Below, in pieces: positions 8,519-17,215 of a DNA stretch of 33,796 nt. The first letter of the stretch is position 1. Every line of letters begins with the position of its first letter. A program made the translations under genes and the position numbers. A model generated the notes under the pieces. The model worked only from the letters and a program-made list of their open reading frames with translations. It searched no databases and was not told where the DNA came from. This stretch comes from Clostridium sp. (GTDB lineage: Bacteria > Bacillota_A > Clostridia > Lachnospirales > Lachnospiraceae), in the NCBI GenBank assembly GCA_023666975.1, contig JAMPAW010000024.1, positions 1 through 33,796 of the forward strand, in the 5' to 3' direction.

Positions 8519-9901
8519 TCAATCCAAAACCCTGCGGAATTTGGCAACAAAGAAGCCGTCACATTTCACCTCGCCCGGAAGGAGCTGTAACATATTTTCT
8601 CCGATTATTCCGTCTTTCAGCCCGCCTTGAAGCGTTTGTTCGATACTGTCCGCCTCAAAGGGAAAATTCGCCAAAAACCATTCTGCATTCTCCCTGTTTT
8701 CTTCAGGGTTAATCGTACAGGTGCTGTAAAGCAGAATACCTCCGGGCTTCACATATTCCGCTCCGTTCGCCAATATTTCCCGCTGAAGAGCAGCAAGCTC
8801 TTCTAACTGGCTCTCCTCTATGCGATACTTTATATCATTCTTTCTTGAAATACACCCCAGACCGGAGCAGGGCAGGTCGGCAATCACGATATCCGCCCAC
8901 TGCTTTTTTGTCTCGTCCGGCACAAGTGCGTCCCACACACTTACCTGCATGTTGGATAACCCAAGCCGCTTTCGGTTTTCCTCAATCAGCTCTGTCTTTT
9001 GTTCAGATATGTCTCTTGCCTCCACGACAGCTCCTTCTCCTAGCCGCTGGGCAAACTGCGTCGATTTGCCGCCGGGAGCCGCACACAAATCCAGAATGTG
9101 CAGTACCTCTCCGCAAGCCGCCGTCTCCTCTATGCCGGCTATCTGATATAACAGCATTGAGCTTTCGTCCTGAACAAAAAATTCTCCCTCCTTAAATCCG
9201 GGAATTTTTCTGACATAATCAATGTTATCTAAATGAAGTGCCTCCGGCACATAGTTTCCTTTGCGGACGCAGATTCCTTTCTCTCGCAGCTTTGCCGTCA
9301 GTTCTTCGGTACTGATTTTATCCGTACTCACCCGAACCGTTAAATCCGTTGTCTCAAGGCATGACTGAAAAACGGTCTCGGCTCTCTTTTGACCGTACCA
9401 TTCCGTCATCTTCTCCGCCAGCCAAAACGGCACGGAATAACTGACCGAGAGAAAGGACAGCCAGTCCTCTTCCTTATCGGGAAGTGGAAGACATTCCTTA
9501 TTTGTGGAAACCGTCCTTAACACTCCGTTGACAAATCCGGCAAGATTCCCAAATCCCTTTTTCTTTGCCAGCTTTACACATTCGTCACAGGCCGTCCGAT
9601 CCGGTACACTGTCCATATATAACATCTGATAGACACCCATGCGCAGCAGACAGCGGATTAGCGGCTTGCATTTGGAAACAGGTGTTTTACTGTAAAGGTT
9701 CACGATGTAATCCAGTCTCACACGGTACTCGGTTACGCCCTCCACCAGCCTGGTAATAAATGCCCGATTCTGCTTACTCAAAAACTGTTTCTGAAAAAGC
9801 AGCTTCTGCAGCGCCTCCTTGACAAAGATATTCTTTTTTTCCGCTTCCACCAGAATTTCCAGTGCCAGTAATCTGGTGTTTACCTGCTCTTGTTTACTCA
9901 C
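8519..9901 (-). CDS. rsmB: 16S rRNA (cytosine967-C5) methyltransferase RsmB
   Basis: The product methylates C967 of 16S rRNA using SAM. It is 460 residues. The N-terminal ~140 residues form a NusB-like RNA-binding domain, followed by the Sun/RsmB methyltransferase domain with the SAM loop LDLCAAPGGKS, the DLPCSGLG motif and the catalytic cysteine motif STCTINPEEN. The start is GTG at 9901, overlapping the fmt stop region by 8 bases; the peptide MSKQEQVNTR is usual for the family. The overlap indicates translational coupling with fmt, an association common in bacteria. Confidence 0.95.
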   Translation of the reverse strand: MSKQEQVNTRLLALEILVEAEKKNIFVKEALQKLLFQKQFLSKQNRAFITRLVEGVTEYRVRLDYIVNLYSKTPVSKCKPLIRCLLRMGVYQMLYMDSVPDRTACDECVKLAKKKGFGNLAGFVNGVLRTVSTNKECLPLPDKEEDWLSFLSVSYSVPFWLAEKMTEWYGQKRAETVFQSCLETTDLTVRVSTDKISTEELTAKLREKGICVRKGNYVPEALHLDNIDYVRKIPGFKEGEFFVQDESSMLLYQIAGIEETAACGEVLHILDLCAAPGGKSTQFAQRLGEGAVVEARDISEQKTELIEENRKRLGLSNMQVSVWDALVPDETKKQWADIVIADLPCSGLGCISRKNDIKYRIEESQLEELAALQREILANGAEYVKPGGILLYSTCTINPEENRENAEWFLANFPFEADSIEQTLQGGLKDGIIGENMLQLLPGEVKCDGFFVAKFRRVLD

Positions 9902-10856
9902 CTAACTTCATCCCCACGCAAATATCATATCCTCTCAAAAATGCTTCTGTATCCATACGTTTTTTCCCTTCCAGCTGCAAATTGCGGACACGGAGGGCAC
10001 CGTTTTGGCAGCGCACGGTAAAACTTGTCTTATCCACGGCAATCACCGTTCCCTCCGTGTCAGTCAGTTGATTGTCCTTTAACGCTTCGACTGCCGATTC
10101 CTCGTCAACGATATCTGCGGCAAACACCTTGAGCGTTTTTCCGTTTACTCTTGTATAAGCACTGGGCCACGGATTCAAGCCGCGGATAAGGCGTTCCAGC
10201 ACCACGGCATCTGCCGTGAAATCCAGCAGTCCCATTTCCTTTGACAACATGCGTGCATAGCTTGAACGGCTGTCATCTTGTTTTGTTCTGACAGCCGTTC
10301 CCTTTTCCAACTGTTCTAATGTAGTAACCAGAAGTTTTGCTCCCTCCACAGCCAGACGGTCAAACAGCGTTCCGCCGGTCTCGTCTGCCGCAAGCTTCAG
10401 CCTGCTCTGAGCGATAATATCTCCGGTATCCATTCCCTTATCCATATACATCGTCGTTACGCCAGTCTCCTCCAGACCGTCAATCACAGCCCACTGGATA
10501 GGTGCTGCCCCACGATATGCCGGAAGCAGGGAAGCATGAACATTAATACAGCCGAATCTGGGAATACTTAAAATGCTTTCCGGCAGCAGCTGGCCAAAGG
10601 CCACAACGACAATCACATCTGGACTAAGTTCCTCCAATTTCTCGATAAATTGCTCTTCTCTTACCCGTTGAGGCTGTACAACCGTCAGGCCATACTCCAA
10701 TGCCTTTTCCTTAACCGGTGTAAACATCACTTTTTTCCCGCGCCCCTTTGCTCTATCCGGCTGGGTTACCACCATTAAAACTTCATGTCCGGCATTGACT
10801 ACAGCCTCTAGCGTAGCGACTGCAAAATCCGGTGTTCCCATATACACAACTCTCAT
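9894..10856 (-). CDS. fmt: methionyl-tRNA formyltransferase
   Basis: Fmt formylates initiator Met-tRNA with 10-formyltetrahydrofolate, enabling normal translation start. The 320-residue protein begins with the family motif MRVVYMGTPDFAV and has the catalytic segment NVHASLLPAYRGAAPIQWA and the MDTGDI motif, followed by the C-terminal OB-like tRNA-binding domain. I chose the ATG at 10856 (GGAG 7 bases upstream); an in-frame ATG at 10868 and one at 10913 overlapping def would add residues not typical of the family. Def, encoded just upstream, removes the formyl group added by this enzyme. Confidence 0.95.
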   Translation of the reverse strand: MRVVYMGTPDFAVATLEAVVNAGHEVLMVVTQPDRAKGRGKKVMFTPVKEKALEYGLTVVQPQRVREEQFIEKLEELSPDVIVVVAFGQLLPESILSIPRFGCINVHASLLPAYRGAAPIQWAVIDGLEETGVTTMYMDKGMDTGDIIAQSRLKLAADETGGTLFDRLAVEGAKLLVTTLEQLEKGTAVRTKQDDSRSSYARMLSKEMGLLDFTADAVVLERLIRGLNPWPSAYTRVNGKTLKVFAADIVDEESAVEALKDNQLTDTEGTVIAVDKTSFTVRCQNGALRVRNLQLEGKKRMDTEAFLRGYDICVGMKLGE

Positions 10857-10881
10857 ATTCCGCTCCATTCCGCCTTCCGGC

Positions 10882-11364
10882 CTACTCCTCCGCATCATCC
10901 TCATACACCACATCGTGAAGCGGACCGTCTGCTACATCTTTATAGAGAATACCCTCTAAATGGTCTAACTCATGGCAGATCGCTCTGGCAAGCAGCCCTT
11001 CCGCCTCAATCGTAATCTCCATCATATCTTCATTAAAACATCTGCATATTACATGGTTTGGTCTTGTCACCTGCGCAGACTTGCCCGGCAGACTGAGACA
11101 GCCCTCCTCTCCCGTCTGCTCACCGTCCTTTTCCACCAGTACAGGATTAACCAGCACATACGGAGTCTCCCCGTCCACATCAATGACCACAATTCGCTTT
11201 AATATTCCAACCTGCGGAGCCGCCAGTCCTACACCGTTCGCATCATACATCGTATCAAACATATCATCAATGAGCGTCAGTGTCCGCTCATTCATTTCTT
11301 TTACTTCCTTACACTTTTTCCGCAATATATCGTCTCCGTCAATCCGTATCTGTCTAAGTGCCAT
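10882..11364 (-). CDS. def: peptide deformylase
   Basis: This metalloenzyme removes the formyl group from new proteins. The 160-residue product has all three motifs: GVGLAAPQVG (44-53), EEGCLSLPG with the metal Cys, and HELDHLEG with the two metal His and the catalytic Glu. The ATG at 11364 follows AGGAGAAGGAG; longer in-frame starts only add residues encoded by leader DNA. It begins about 40 bases downstream of a likely promoter, so def may head a def-fmt-rsmB-rlmN-prpC-prkC-rsgA-rpe-thiN transcription unit. Confidence 0.95.
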   Translation of the reverse strand: MALRQIRIDGDDILRKKCKEVKEMNERTLTLIDDMFDTMYDANGVGLAAPQVGILKRIVVIDVDGETPYVLVNPVLVEKDGEQTGEEGCLSLPGKSAQVTRPNHVICRCFNEDMMEITIEAEGLLARAICHELDHLEGILYKDVADGPLHDVVYEDDAEE

Positions 11365-11410
11365 GACTCCTTCTCCTTTTCCTATAATCAGTATTCCAAA
11401 AACATCAAAC

Positions 11411-11419
11411 ATTATAACA
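11411..11419 (-). promoter_or_regulatory. extended -10 promoter candidate upstream of def
   Basis: On the minus strand TG-T-TATAAT is a perfect extended -10 element about 47 bases before the def ATG. The -35 region is weak (GGAATT at 17 bases). It would allow def and following genes to be expressed apart from priA. Confidence 0.5.
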
Positions 11420-11456
11420 TATCCGATAATACAATTCCACTAGTTTCTTTTAATAC

Positions 11457-11475
11457 CCAGGGCAATCGCTTAATA
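11457..11475 (-). repeat. half copy of palindromic repeat overlapping the priA stop
   Basis: These 19 bases match the left arm of the palindrome at 17131-17149 with one mismatch. The match ends before the AT-rich inner part of the arm. The element contains the priA stop codon (11470-11472). It is bracketed by a 9-base direct repeat TTAATACCC (11450-11458 and 11470-11478). Confidence 0.65.
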
Positions 11476-13710
11476 CCCGTGTACAGGGTCAAAATCAAAA
11501 GAAACATGGCAGTCCTTAAATTCTGCATTCCCCTCCAGATATCTCTCCGCCTTATTTTTTGCCTCCACAAGCCGGTCATATTCCTCATGCTTTAAATAGA
11601 TTACTCTCCGATACCGGTCATTGACTTTGGCAATTGTCGCATCACACGGTCCAATACTCCTTACCGGGTTGTCCCCGTCAAAAATGCCTTTTAATATGGC
11701 GGACAGCCTGCACAGCTCTTCATACCGGTCATGTTCCATAAATACTGCCAGCACATGGCAAAACGGCGGATAGGCAAGCAGACTCCGATAAGCCTTTTCT
11801 TCACGGTAAAACGCTTGATAATCCTGCATTGCCGCCGTCTCGATAACATAATGCTCAGGATTATATGTCTGGATAACCACATCACCCTTAAGGCTCCCCC
11901 TTCCGGCTCTTCCGGCCGCCTGAGTGAGCAAATCAAAGGTCCGTTCGGCAGATTTATAGTCGTTATCAAACAGCGTTAAATCTGCCGCAATCACCCCGAC
12001 AAGTGTCACATTGGAAAAATCGTGCCCCTTTACAATCATTTGTGTCCCCACCAATATGTCCGCCTCTTTGTCCGCAAACTGGCTTAAAATTTTTTCATGG
12101 GCATCTTTATTCCGGGTGGTGTCCATATCCATGCGCAGCACCCGTGCTGTCGGAAACAGCACCTTAACCTGTTCCTCCACTTTTTGGGTACCGATTCCGA
12201 ATCCGGCGATATATTTCGATTGACACTCCGGGCACACGGCCGGCTTTTTCTGCTCATAACCACAATAGTGACAGACCAGTTTTTCCCTTGGCGTTCCCGA
12301 AAAGTGTTCGGTCAACGACACATCACAATGCGGACATTTAAACACATGTCCACAGCTTCTGCAGGAGATAAAACCGGAAAATCCACGGCGGTTTAAAAAC
12401 AACATAATCTGCTGTTTTTTTTCCAGCCGGTCCGCCATCAGCTCCTGTAGTTTTCTGCTGAAAATACTGCGGTTTCCGCTCTTTAACTCCCGGCGGAGGT
12501 CCACGACAGAAACCTCTGCCAGCTCTGCCTCCTCGCTGGCGCGTCTTGAAAGCGTCAACAGTTCATAATCTCCCTGCAGGGCATGGTAATAGGACTCCAC
12601 AGAAGGAGTTGCCGAACCGAGCACCACCAAAGCCCCTGCCATTCTGGCCCGCTCTATCGCCACCTCCCTTGCATGGTATTTCGGCGGATATTCACTCTTA
12701 TAAGCCGCTTCATGCTCTTCGTCAATCACAATGATACCGAGATGTTGGAACGGGGCAAAAAGCGCAGAACGCGGACCAATGATAACCGATACGTCCCCGT
12801 TTTTGGCTTTCTCAAACTGGTCATAGCGCTCTCCCTTGCTCAGTCTGGAATTCATAATGGTCACCCGGTTTCCGAATCGCTGCCGGAACCGTTTCACCGT
12901 CTGATAAGTAAGGGCAATCTCCGGAATCAGAACGATAGCCTCCCGGCCCATAGATACAATCCGGTCAATGATTTCAATATATACTAAGGTTTTTCCACTT
13001 CCGGTAACCCCTTTCAACAGATAGGTACCCGGATTACCACATTGGTATTCCCTGACCACCTTATCAATCACTGCCTGCTGCTCCTCATTCGGAACAACGA
13101 TCCAACCGGCGGCCTCTCCCCGCACAACATTGCGATAATATCCCTCCTCCTCCACAACAATAACCTGTTCCTCCTGCATTGCCTTTAAGGTAGCGGCAGA
13201 AATATTGAGCTTGCCGGTCACTAATCCATAGGGAATCACACTGCCTTCCAAAAGCTCTGTCAAAAGCCGAAGCTTTGCTCTGGCATTTCTCTTTTGATAT
13301 ACCGATAACTGCTGCTTTGCTTCTTCGTCCGACAATAACAGCCGCACCTGCCGCCGGACAAGTCCCTTTACCTTATCTTTGACCGGCATCACTGTCTTTA
13401 ACGCATTAATCATTGTCGAGCCGTACTTTTCCTTGATAAATGCTGCCAGTTCAATCAGGGAATCCTGTGCGGCAACCCCGCCTTCCCTGATTCCCGCAAT
13501 CTCCTTTATCTTTAACTCCTCAAATGCCGGTGTTTCCGAAAAAGCCACGACATAGCCGCTCCGCAAACGGTTTCCACGTCCAAAAGGGATAGACACCTGC
13601 GTGCCTATCCTTATTTTTGCTGCAAGATTTTCCGGAATCCTATACTGAAAAGTCCGGTCAATTGCCTCATGCGAAATATCGATTATTATATCCGCATATC
13701 TTGGTGACAT
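11470..13710 (-). CDS. priA: primosomal protein N' (replication restart helicase PriA)
   Basis: PriA recognises abandoned replication forks and reloads the replicative helicase. The 746-residue protein has the N-terminal 3' DNA-binding and winged-helix region, a superfamily 2 helicase core with GVTGSGKT (Walker A) and the DEEH box (IDEEHEAAYKSE), and the paired zinc-binding cysteines in CRSCGHVFKCPHC and CHYCGYEQKKPAVCPEC. The start at 13710 overlaps the murE 3' end by 44 bases; MSPRYADIIIDISHE fits the family N-terminus. The last residues and stop codon run into a palindromic repeat half copy, so the very C-terminus may have been reset by that element. Confidence 0.95.
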   Translation of the reverse strand: MSPRYADIIIDISHEAIDRTFQYRIPENLAAKIRIGTQVSIPFGRGNRLRSGYVVAFSETPAFEELKIKEIAGIREGGVAAQDSLIELAAFIKEKYGSTMINALKTVMPVKDKVKGLVRRQVRLLLSDEEAKQQLSVYQKRNARAKLRLLTELLEGSVIPYGLVTGKLNISAATLKAMQEEQVIVVEEEGYYRNVVRGEAAGWIVVPNEEQQAVIDKVVREYQCGNPGTYLLKGVTGSGKTLVYIEIIDRIVSMGREAIVLIPEIALTYQTVKRFRQRFGNRVTIMNSRLSKGERYDQFEKAKNGDVSVIIGPRSALFAPFQHLGIIVIDEEHEAAYKSEYPPKYHAREVAIERARMAGALVVLGSATPSVESYYHALQGDYELLTLSRRASEEAELAEVSVVDLRRELKSGNRSIFSRKLQELMADRLEKKQQIMLFLNRRGFSGFISCRSCGHVFKCPHCDVSLTEHFSGTPREKLVCHYCGYEQKKPAVCPECQSKYIAGFGIGTQKVEEQVKVLFPTARVLRMDMDTTRNKDAHEKILSQFADKEADILVGTQMIVKGHDFSNVTLVGVIAADLTLFDNDYKSAERTFDLLTQAAGRAGRGSLKGDVVIQTYNPEHYVIETAAMQDYQAFYREEKAYRSLLAYPPFCHVLAVFMEHDRYEELCRLSAILKGIFDGDNPVRSIGPCDATIAKVNDRYRRVIYLKHEEYDRLVEAKNKAERYLEGNAEFKDCHVSFDFDPVHGY

Positions 13711-15172
13711 CTTCTTCCTCCAATACTTCCCGAATCAAATCCCGTTCATCCATATGGTACTTTTTCCCCTTGATTTCCTGATAATCCTCATGTCCTTTTC
13801 CTGCCAGCACAATCACATCACCTTTTTGCGCATTCATAATGGCATAGCGGATAGCCTCCTTGCGGTCGGCAATTTCCACAAAATCCCCGTCGGTTTTTGC
13901 CATGCCAGTCTTGATATCCTCGATAATTGCCTGCGGTTCCTCATCTCTTGGGTTATCTGAGGTAATAATCGTCAAATCAGCCATTTTCCCGGAGACCTCT
14001 CCCATCTCATAGCGCCGTACCTTCGAGCGGTTACCGCCGCAGCCAAACAGGGAGACAAGCCGTTTGGGATGATAGGCCTTAAGTGTTGTCAGAATGCTTT
14101 CCAGACTCATGGCATTATGGGCATAATCGATTAAAACGGTAAAGGCATCGGAAATGGAAATCAGTTCCACCCTTCCCTTTACATGAATATCCTGCAAAAT
14201 CTCCAGAATCTTCTCCATGGGAACGTCCATTTCCTTTGCCACGGCAATGGCGGATAGGGAATTATGTACCGAGAATTCACCCGGCAGGCTCACCGTAACC
14301 TTTTCCCTGTATTTGCCCTCTAAATCATAGGTAATCCCAAGACATCCGTCCTTTTCGTAGAGCTGCAGATTGCTTGCCTGATAATCCGCCCCGTCCTTCA
14401 TTCCGTAGGTGATCACATCACAGGTATGTCCCTTTAAAATATCCCCGCAATATTGGTCATCAAGATTAAAGATTCCTGTTCTGCAAAGGGTAAACAACTT
14501 GGCTTTCCAGCCGAGATACTCTGCAAAATCCTTATGCTCGTTAGGGCCTATATGGTCCTCTGACAAATTGGTAAATATCCCATAGTCAAAAGATACGCCT
14601 GCTACACGGTCAAGCATCAGGCCCTGTGAGGAAACCTCCATCACCACACTGTCTAATCCTTCCCCGGCCATTTCTGCCAGTGTTCTCTGTATAACAATGG
14701 ATTCCGGAGTCGTATTATTGGCAGGGGTAACCTTGTCACCGACAATACTTTCAATGGTTCCAATTAATCCCGTCCGATGACCGGCAGCCTCTAACATCGC
14801 TTTAATCATATAGGTGGTCGTCGTCTTGCCTTTTGTCCCTGTAATACCGACCACAGTCAGTTTGTCAGATGGGTTACCGTAAAAAGCCGCACAGATTACT
14901 CCCATGGCATGACGGGTGCGCTCAACTTTTACCACAGTTACCTCCTCATTGCCGCCAAGCTCGGCCTCTCTCTCTACCACAATGACCGACGCCCCTTTTG
15001 CTGCAACATCTGCGGCATATTCATGTCCGTCAAAAACCGCTCCGGTAATGCAGAAAAACAGTGCCCCTGTTTTTACTTTCCGGGAATCATTTTCCACTGC
15101 CAGCACTTCGGCCTCAAGACTTCCCTGCAGCAATGTATATTCCAAACCCGTCAACAGTTCTCCCAGTTTCAT
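13667..15172 (-). CDS. murE: UDP-MurNAc-L-Ala-D-Glu:meso-diaminopimelate ligase
   Basis: MurE adds the third amino acid to the cytoplasmic peptidoglycan precursor. The 501-residue protein has the ATP loop GTKGKTT (112-118), the Mur-ligase core and the DNPR motif (in TSDNPRDEEP), which in characterised MurE enzymes marks meso-diaminopimelate rather than lysine as substrate. The ATG at 15172 is preferred over a GTG two codons upstream because AGGAGG is 7 bases before it. In B. subtilis the gene between rpoZ and priA is coaBC; here murE fills that place. Its long overlap with priA implies co-expression. Confidence 0.95.
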   Translation of the reverse strand: MKLGELLTGLEYTLLQGSLEAEVLAVENDSRKVKTGALFFCITGAVFDGHEYAADVAAKGASVIVVEREAELGGNEEVTVVKVERTRHAMGVICAAFYGNPSDKLTVVGITGTKGKTTTTYMIKAMLEAAGHRTGLIGTIESIVGDKVTPANNTTPESIVIQRTLAEMAGEGLDSVVMEVSSQGLMLDRVAGVSFDYGIFTNLSEDHIGPNEHKDFAEYLGWKAKLFTLCRTGIFNLDDQYCGDILKGHTCDVITYGMKDGADYQASNLQLYEKDGCLGITYDLEGKYREKVTVSLPGEFSVHNSLSAIAVAKEMDVPMEKILEILQDIHVKGRVELISISDAFTVLIDYAHNAMSLESILTTLKAYHPKRLVSLFGCGGNRSKVRRYEMGEVSGKMADLTIITSDNPRDEEPQAIIEDIKTGMAKTDGDFVEIADRKEAIRYAIMNAQKGDVIVLAGKGHEDYQEIKGKKYHMDERDLIREVLEEEDVTKICGYNNRYFA

Positions 15173-15230
15173 TTTCACTCCTCCTCTACCTAAAATCTAC
15201 CGTCAACCCAAATACCCTTTATACGGGAAA

Positions 15231-15252
15231 TGGCAGGCAAAATTGCCTGCCA
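15231..15252. other. short perfect hairpin between rpoZ and murE
   Basis: TGGCAGGCAA and TTGCCTGCCA are perfect inverted repeats separated by two bases. No T-run follows on either strand, so it is not a standard terminator. It could be an RNA processing or pausing structure in the rpoZ-murE transcript. Confidence 0.5.
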
Positions 15253-15259
15253 CTAACAT

Positions 15260-15505
15260 TTATCCTTCGTCTTCATCATCGCCGACAATCTTAACTTTGC
15301 TCTCATAAAGCTCTTCTACGGCAATCGACAACGGCTTTTTCTTTTCGTCAGCTGCTATCAAGGGCTCATCCCCGGCAATAATCTGCCTTGCGCGCTTTGC
15401 CGTAGCCAGCACAATCGAGTAGCGGCTCTGTACAACAGGATGTTCTCCCTGCTCTACTTCACTGTTTACGACTGCCATTAAATCACTGTAAGATGGATGT
15501 ATCAT
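15260..15505 (-). CDS. rpoZ: DNA-directed RNA polymerase omega subunit
   Basis: Omega is a small subunit that helps RNA polymerase assembly. The 81-residue product contains the conserved region SRYSIVLATAKRARQI followed by KPLSIAVEELYESK, both typical of RpoZ, and an acidic tail. The ATG overlaps the gmk stop (ATGA) and has AAGGAG 8 bases upstream, inside gmk. The gmk-rpoZ pair is widely conserved. Confidence 0.94.
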   Translation of the reverse strand: MIHPSYSDLMAVVNSEVEQGEHPVVQSRYSIVLATAKRARQIIAGDEPLIAADEKKKPLSIAVEELYESKVKIVGDDEDEG

Positions 15506-16137
15506 AATAAAATCTCCTTTCGAATATCATATAATTCCTGTTTCATATTATTTATATAATCCTCATGCTTTGACGCACGGAAGCTCTCCGCCTGAATTAC
15601 GGAATGAATATCCTCCACACAGACATCCAAATCATCATTAACGACCAGATAATCATATTGTGGCATATCTTCTGTCTCTTCATATGCGCGTTTTAACCGC
15701 TTGGAAATGGCTTTCGCATCCTCTGTCCCCCGTCCCTCCAAACGCTGCTTCATCGTGTGCGCATCCGGTGCTGTAATAAAAATCAGCACTGCGTCAGGGT
15801 ACTGCTCCTTAATATGCATAGCCCCTTGTACTTCTATCTCCAATATAACATGGTTCCCCTTCGCCAGCTCATCCTCCACAAATTTCCTCGGAGTACCGTA
15901 GTAATTCTCAACGTATTGCGCCCACTCGATAAATCCATTATAGTCAATCAGATTGCGGAACTCTTCCACAGTCTTAAAATGGTAATCCACACCGTCTACC
16001 TCACCGGGCCTTGGCGCTCTTGTAGTCGCCGACACGGAAAGACTATAGTCATACTTGTCGACCAGTTTTCTGACAGCGGTTCCCTTTCCCACACCGGAAA
16101 ATCCTGAAATGACAATCAACACGCCTTTTCTCTCCAT
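15502..16137 (-). CDS. gmk: guanylate kinase
   Basis: Guanylate kinase converts GMP to GDP with ATP in the GTP supply route. The 211-residue product has the P-loop SGFSGVGKGT, the GMP-binding segment SVSATTRAPRPGEVDGVDYHF and the lid region with RGTEDAKAISKRLKRA. The ATG at 16137 is chosen because the family begins here; a TTG at 16158 overlapping yicC is less likely. In Bacilli and many Clostridia the small gene remA lies between yicC and gmk; only 13 bases separate the two here, so remA is not at this locus. Confidence 0.96.
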   Translation of the reverse strand: MERKGVLIVISGFSGVGKGTAVRKLVDKYDYSLSVSATTRAPRPGEVDGVDYHFKTVEEFRNLIDYNGFIEWAQYVENYYGTPRKFVEDELAKGNHVILEIEVQGAMHIKEQYPDAVLIFITAPDAHTMKQRLEGRGTEDAKAISKRLKRAYEETEDMPQYDYLVVNDDLDVCVEDIHSVIQAESFRASKHEDYINNMKQELYDIRKEILL

Positions 16138-16150
16138 ATTCCCACACCCT

Positions 16151-17032
16151 TTACTCAATATTCTGTATCTGCTCCCTGACCTTTTCTATCTCGGTTTTTA
16201 AATCAATCGCCTTGTTGGAAATATCGAGTGAATCGGCCTTAGAAAGTATCGTGTTCGCCTCTCTGTTCATCTCCTGTGCGATGAAATCCAGCTTCCGTCC
16301 CACATTGCCGCCCTCTGCCAAAATTGCCATCGTATTCTCAATGTGGCTGCGAAGCCGTACCGTTTCCTCATCCACGCAAATTTTATCGGCATATATGGTC
16401 ACCTCTGCGGCAATCCTGTTCTCATCAATTGTCGAGTTTTCCAGCAGCTCTTTTACCTTATCCTCTATGCGCTTTCGGTAACTGTCAATCAAAGACGGCG
16501 ACACCTCTTCAATATAATCCACCATCTCCAGCATGCCTCTCAGTTTATCCATCAAATCATTTTTCAGCGTTTCTCCCTCTTTGATACGCGATTGGACAAA
16601 CTGTTCGGCCGCTTTGTCCAAAACCGCTACAAATTCTTTCCAGAGCTGTTCCTCATCTCCGGACATTTCCTCAAGGGTCAGCACCTCCGGATATTTGGAT
16701 AGAACAACTGCCGATAAATCGTTTTTCCGCAGGTCAAACTCATTCTCCATCTGCCGGATATATTTCACATATTCCGCTGCAATCTCCGGATTATATTTGA
16801 CACAGACATTATTCTTAATATAGTCCTCATAGCTGATATAAATATCCACTTTGCCTCTTCCGATATATGTCTTTAAATGATTTCGCATAACCGCTTCAAA
16901 AGCATTAAATTTTTTCGGCATCTTAATGCTGATATCACAATATCTGTGGTTCACCGACTTCATTTCGATGACAATTTTGCGCTCGTTTGTCACACTCTCG
17001 GCTCTGCCAAATCCAGTCATGCTTTTTATCAT
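16151..17032 (-). CDS. yicC: YicC/YloC family endoribonuclease
   Basis: The 293-residue protein begins with the signature MIKSMTGFGRAE and ends with KTEIEKVREQIQNIE, both conserved in the YicC family. YicC-type proteins have been described as endoribonucleases; the exact substrate here is unknown. The ATG at 17032 is preferred over an in-frame ATG at 17065 because the family starts here and GGGTGA precedes it. It is the first gene after a good promoter (17084-17112) and probably heads the yicC-gmk-rpoZ-murE-priA operon. Confidence 0.92.
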   Translation of the reverse strand: MIKSMTGFGRAESVTNERKIVIEMKSVNHRYCDISIKMPKKFNAFEAVMRNHLKTYIGRGKVDIYISYEDYIKNNVCVKYNPEIAAEYVKYIRQMENEFDLRKNDLSAVVLSKYPEVLTLEEMSGDEEQLWKEFVAVLDKAAEQFVQSRIKEGETLKNDLMDKLRGMLEMVDYIEEVSPSLIDSYRKRIEDKVKELLENSTIDENRIAAEVTIYADKICVDEETVRLRSHIENTMAILAEGGNVGRKLDFIAQEMNREANTILSKADSLDISNKAIDLKTEIEKVREQIQNIE

Positions 17033-17083
17033 GTGTATCACCCGCTTCCCATTATTTGCATTCACTCATGAAATAACTAATCA

Positions 17084-17112
17084 ATTATAACCGAATATTG
17101 GAAGAAATGCAA
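17084..17112 (-). promoter_or_regulatory. sigma-A type promoter for yicC operon
   Basis: On the minus strand TTGCAT (17107-17112), a 17-base spacer and a perfect TATAAT (17084-17089) lie about 52 bases before the yicC ATG. The promoter lies between the big palindrome and yicC, consistent with the palindrome separating two transcription units. Confidence 0.6.
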
Positions 17113-17130
17113 CCGCTTTCAGACAATACG

Positions 17131-17200
17131 CCAGGGCAATCGCATAATATTTTTTATCGAAACTTTGATAGCGATAAAAAATATTATGCGATTGCCCTGG
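17131..17200. repeat. 70-bp perfect palindromic element
   Basis: Two 29-base arms (17131-17159 and 17172-17200) are exact reverse complements around a 12-base loop. Arms run from CCAGGGCAATCGC at the outside into an AT-rich inner part. It sits 15 bases beyond the rqcH stop codon and upstream of the yicC promoter. As RNA it would form a very stable hairpin from either strand, but no T-run follows on the minus strand. Related half copies occur at 72-100 and 11457-11475, so it is a repeat family rather than a one-off terminator. Confidence 0.9.
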
Positions 17201-17215
17201 CTAATATACCTTCCG

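Noticed and set aside
13667..13710. 44-base murE/priA overlap as a frameshift or misassembly
   Set aside because: Both proteins have family-typical ends and starts in their own frames, so this is a true overlap.
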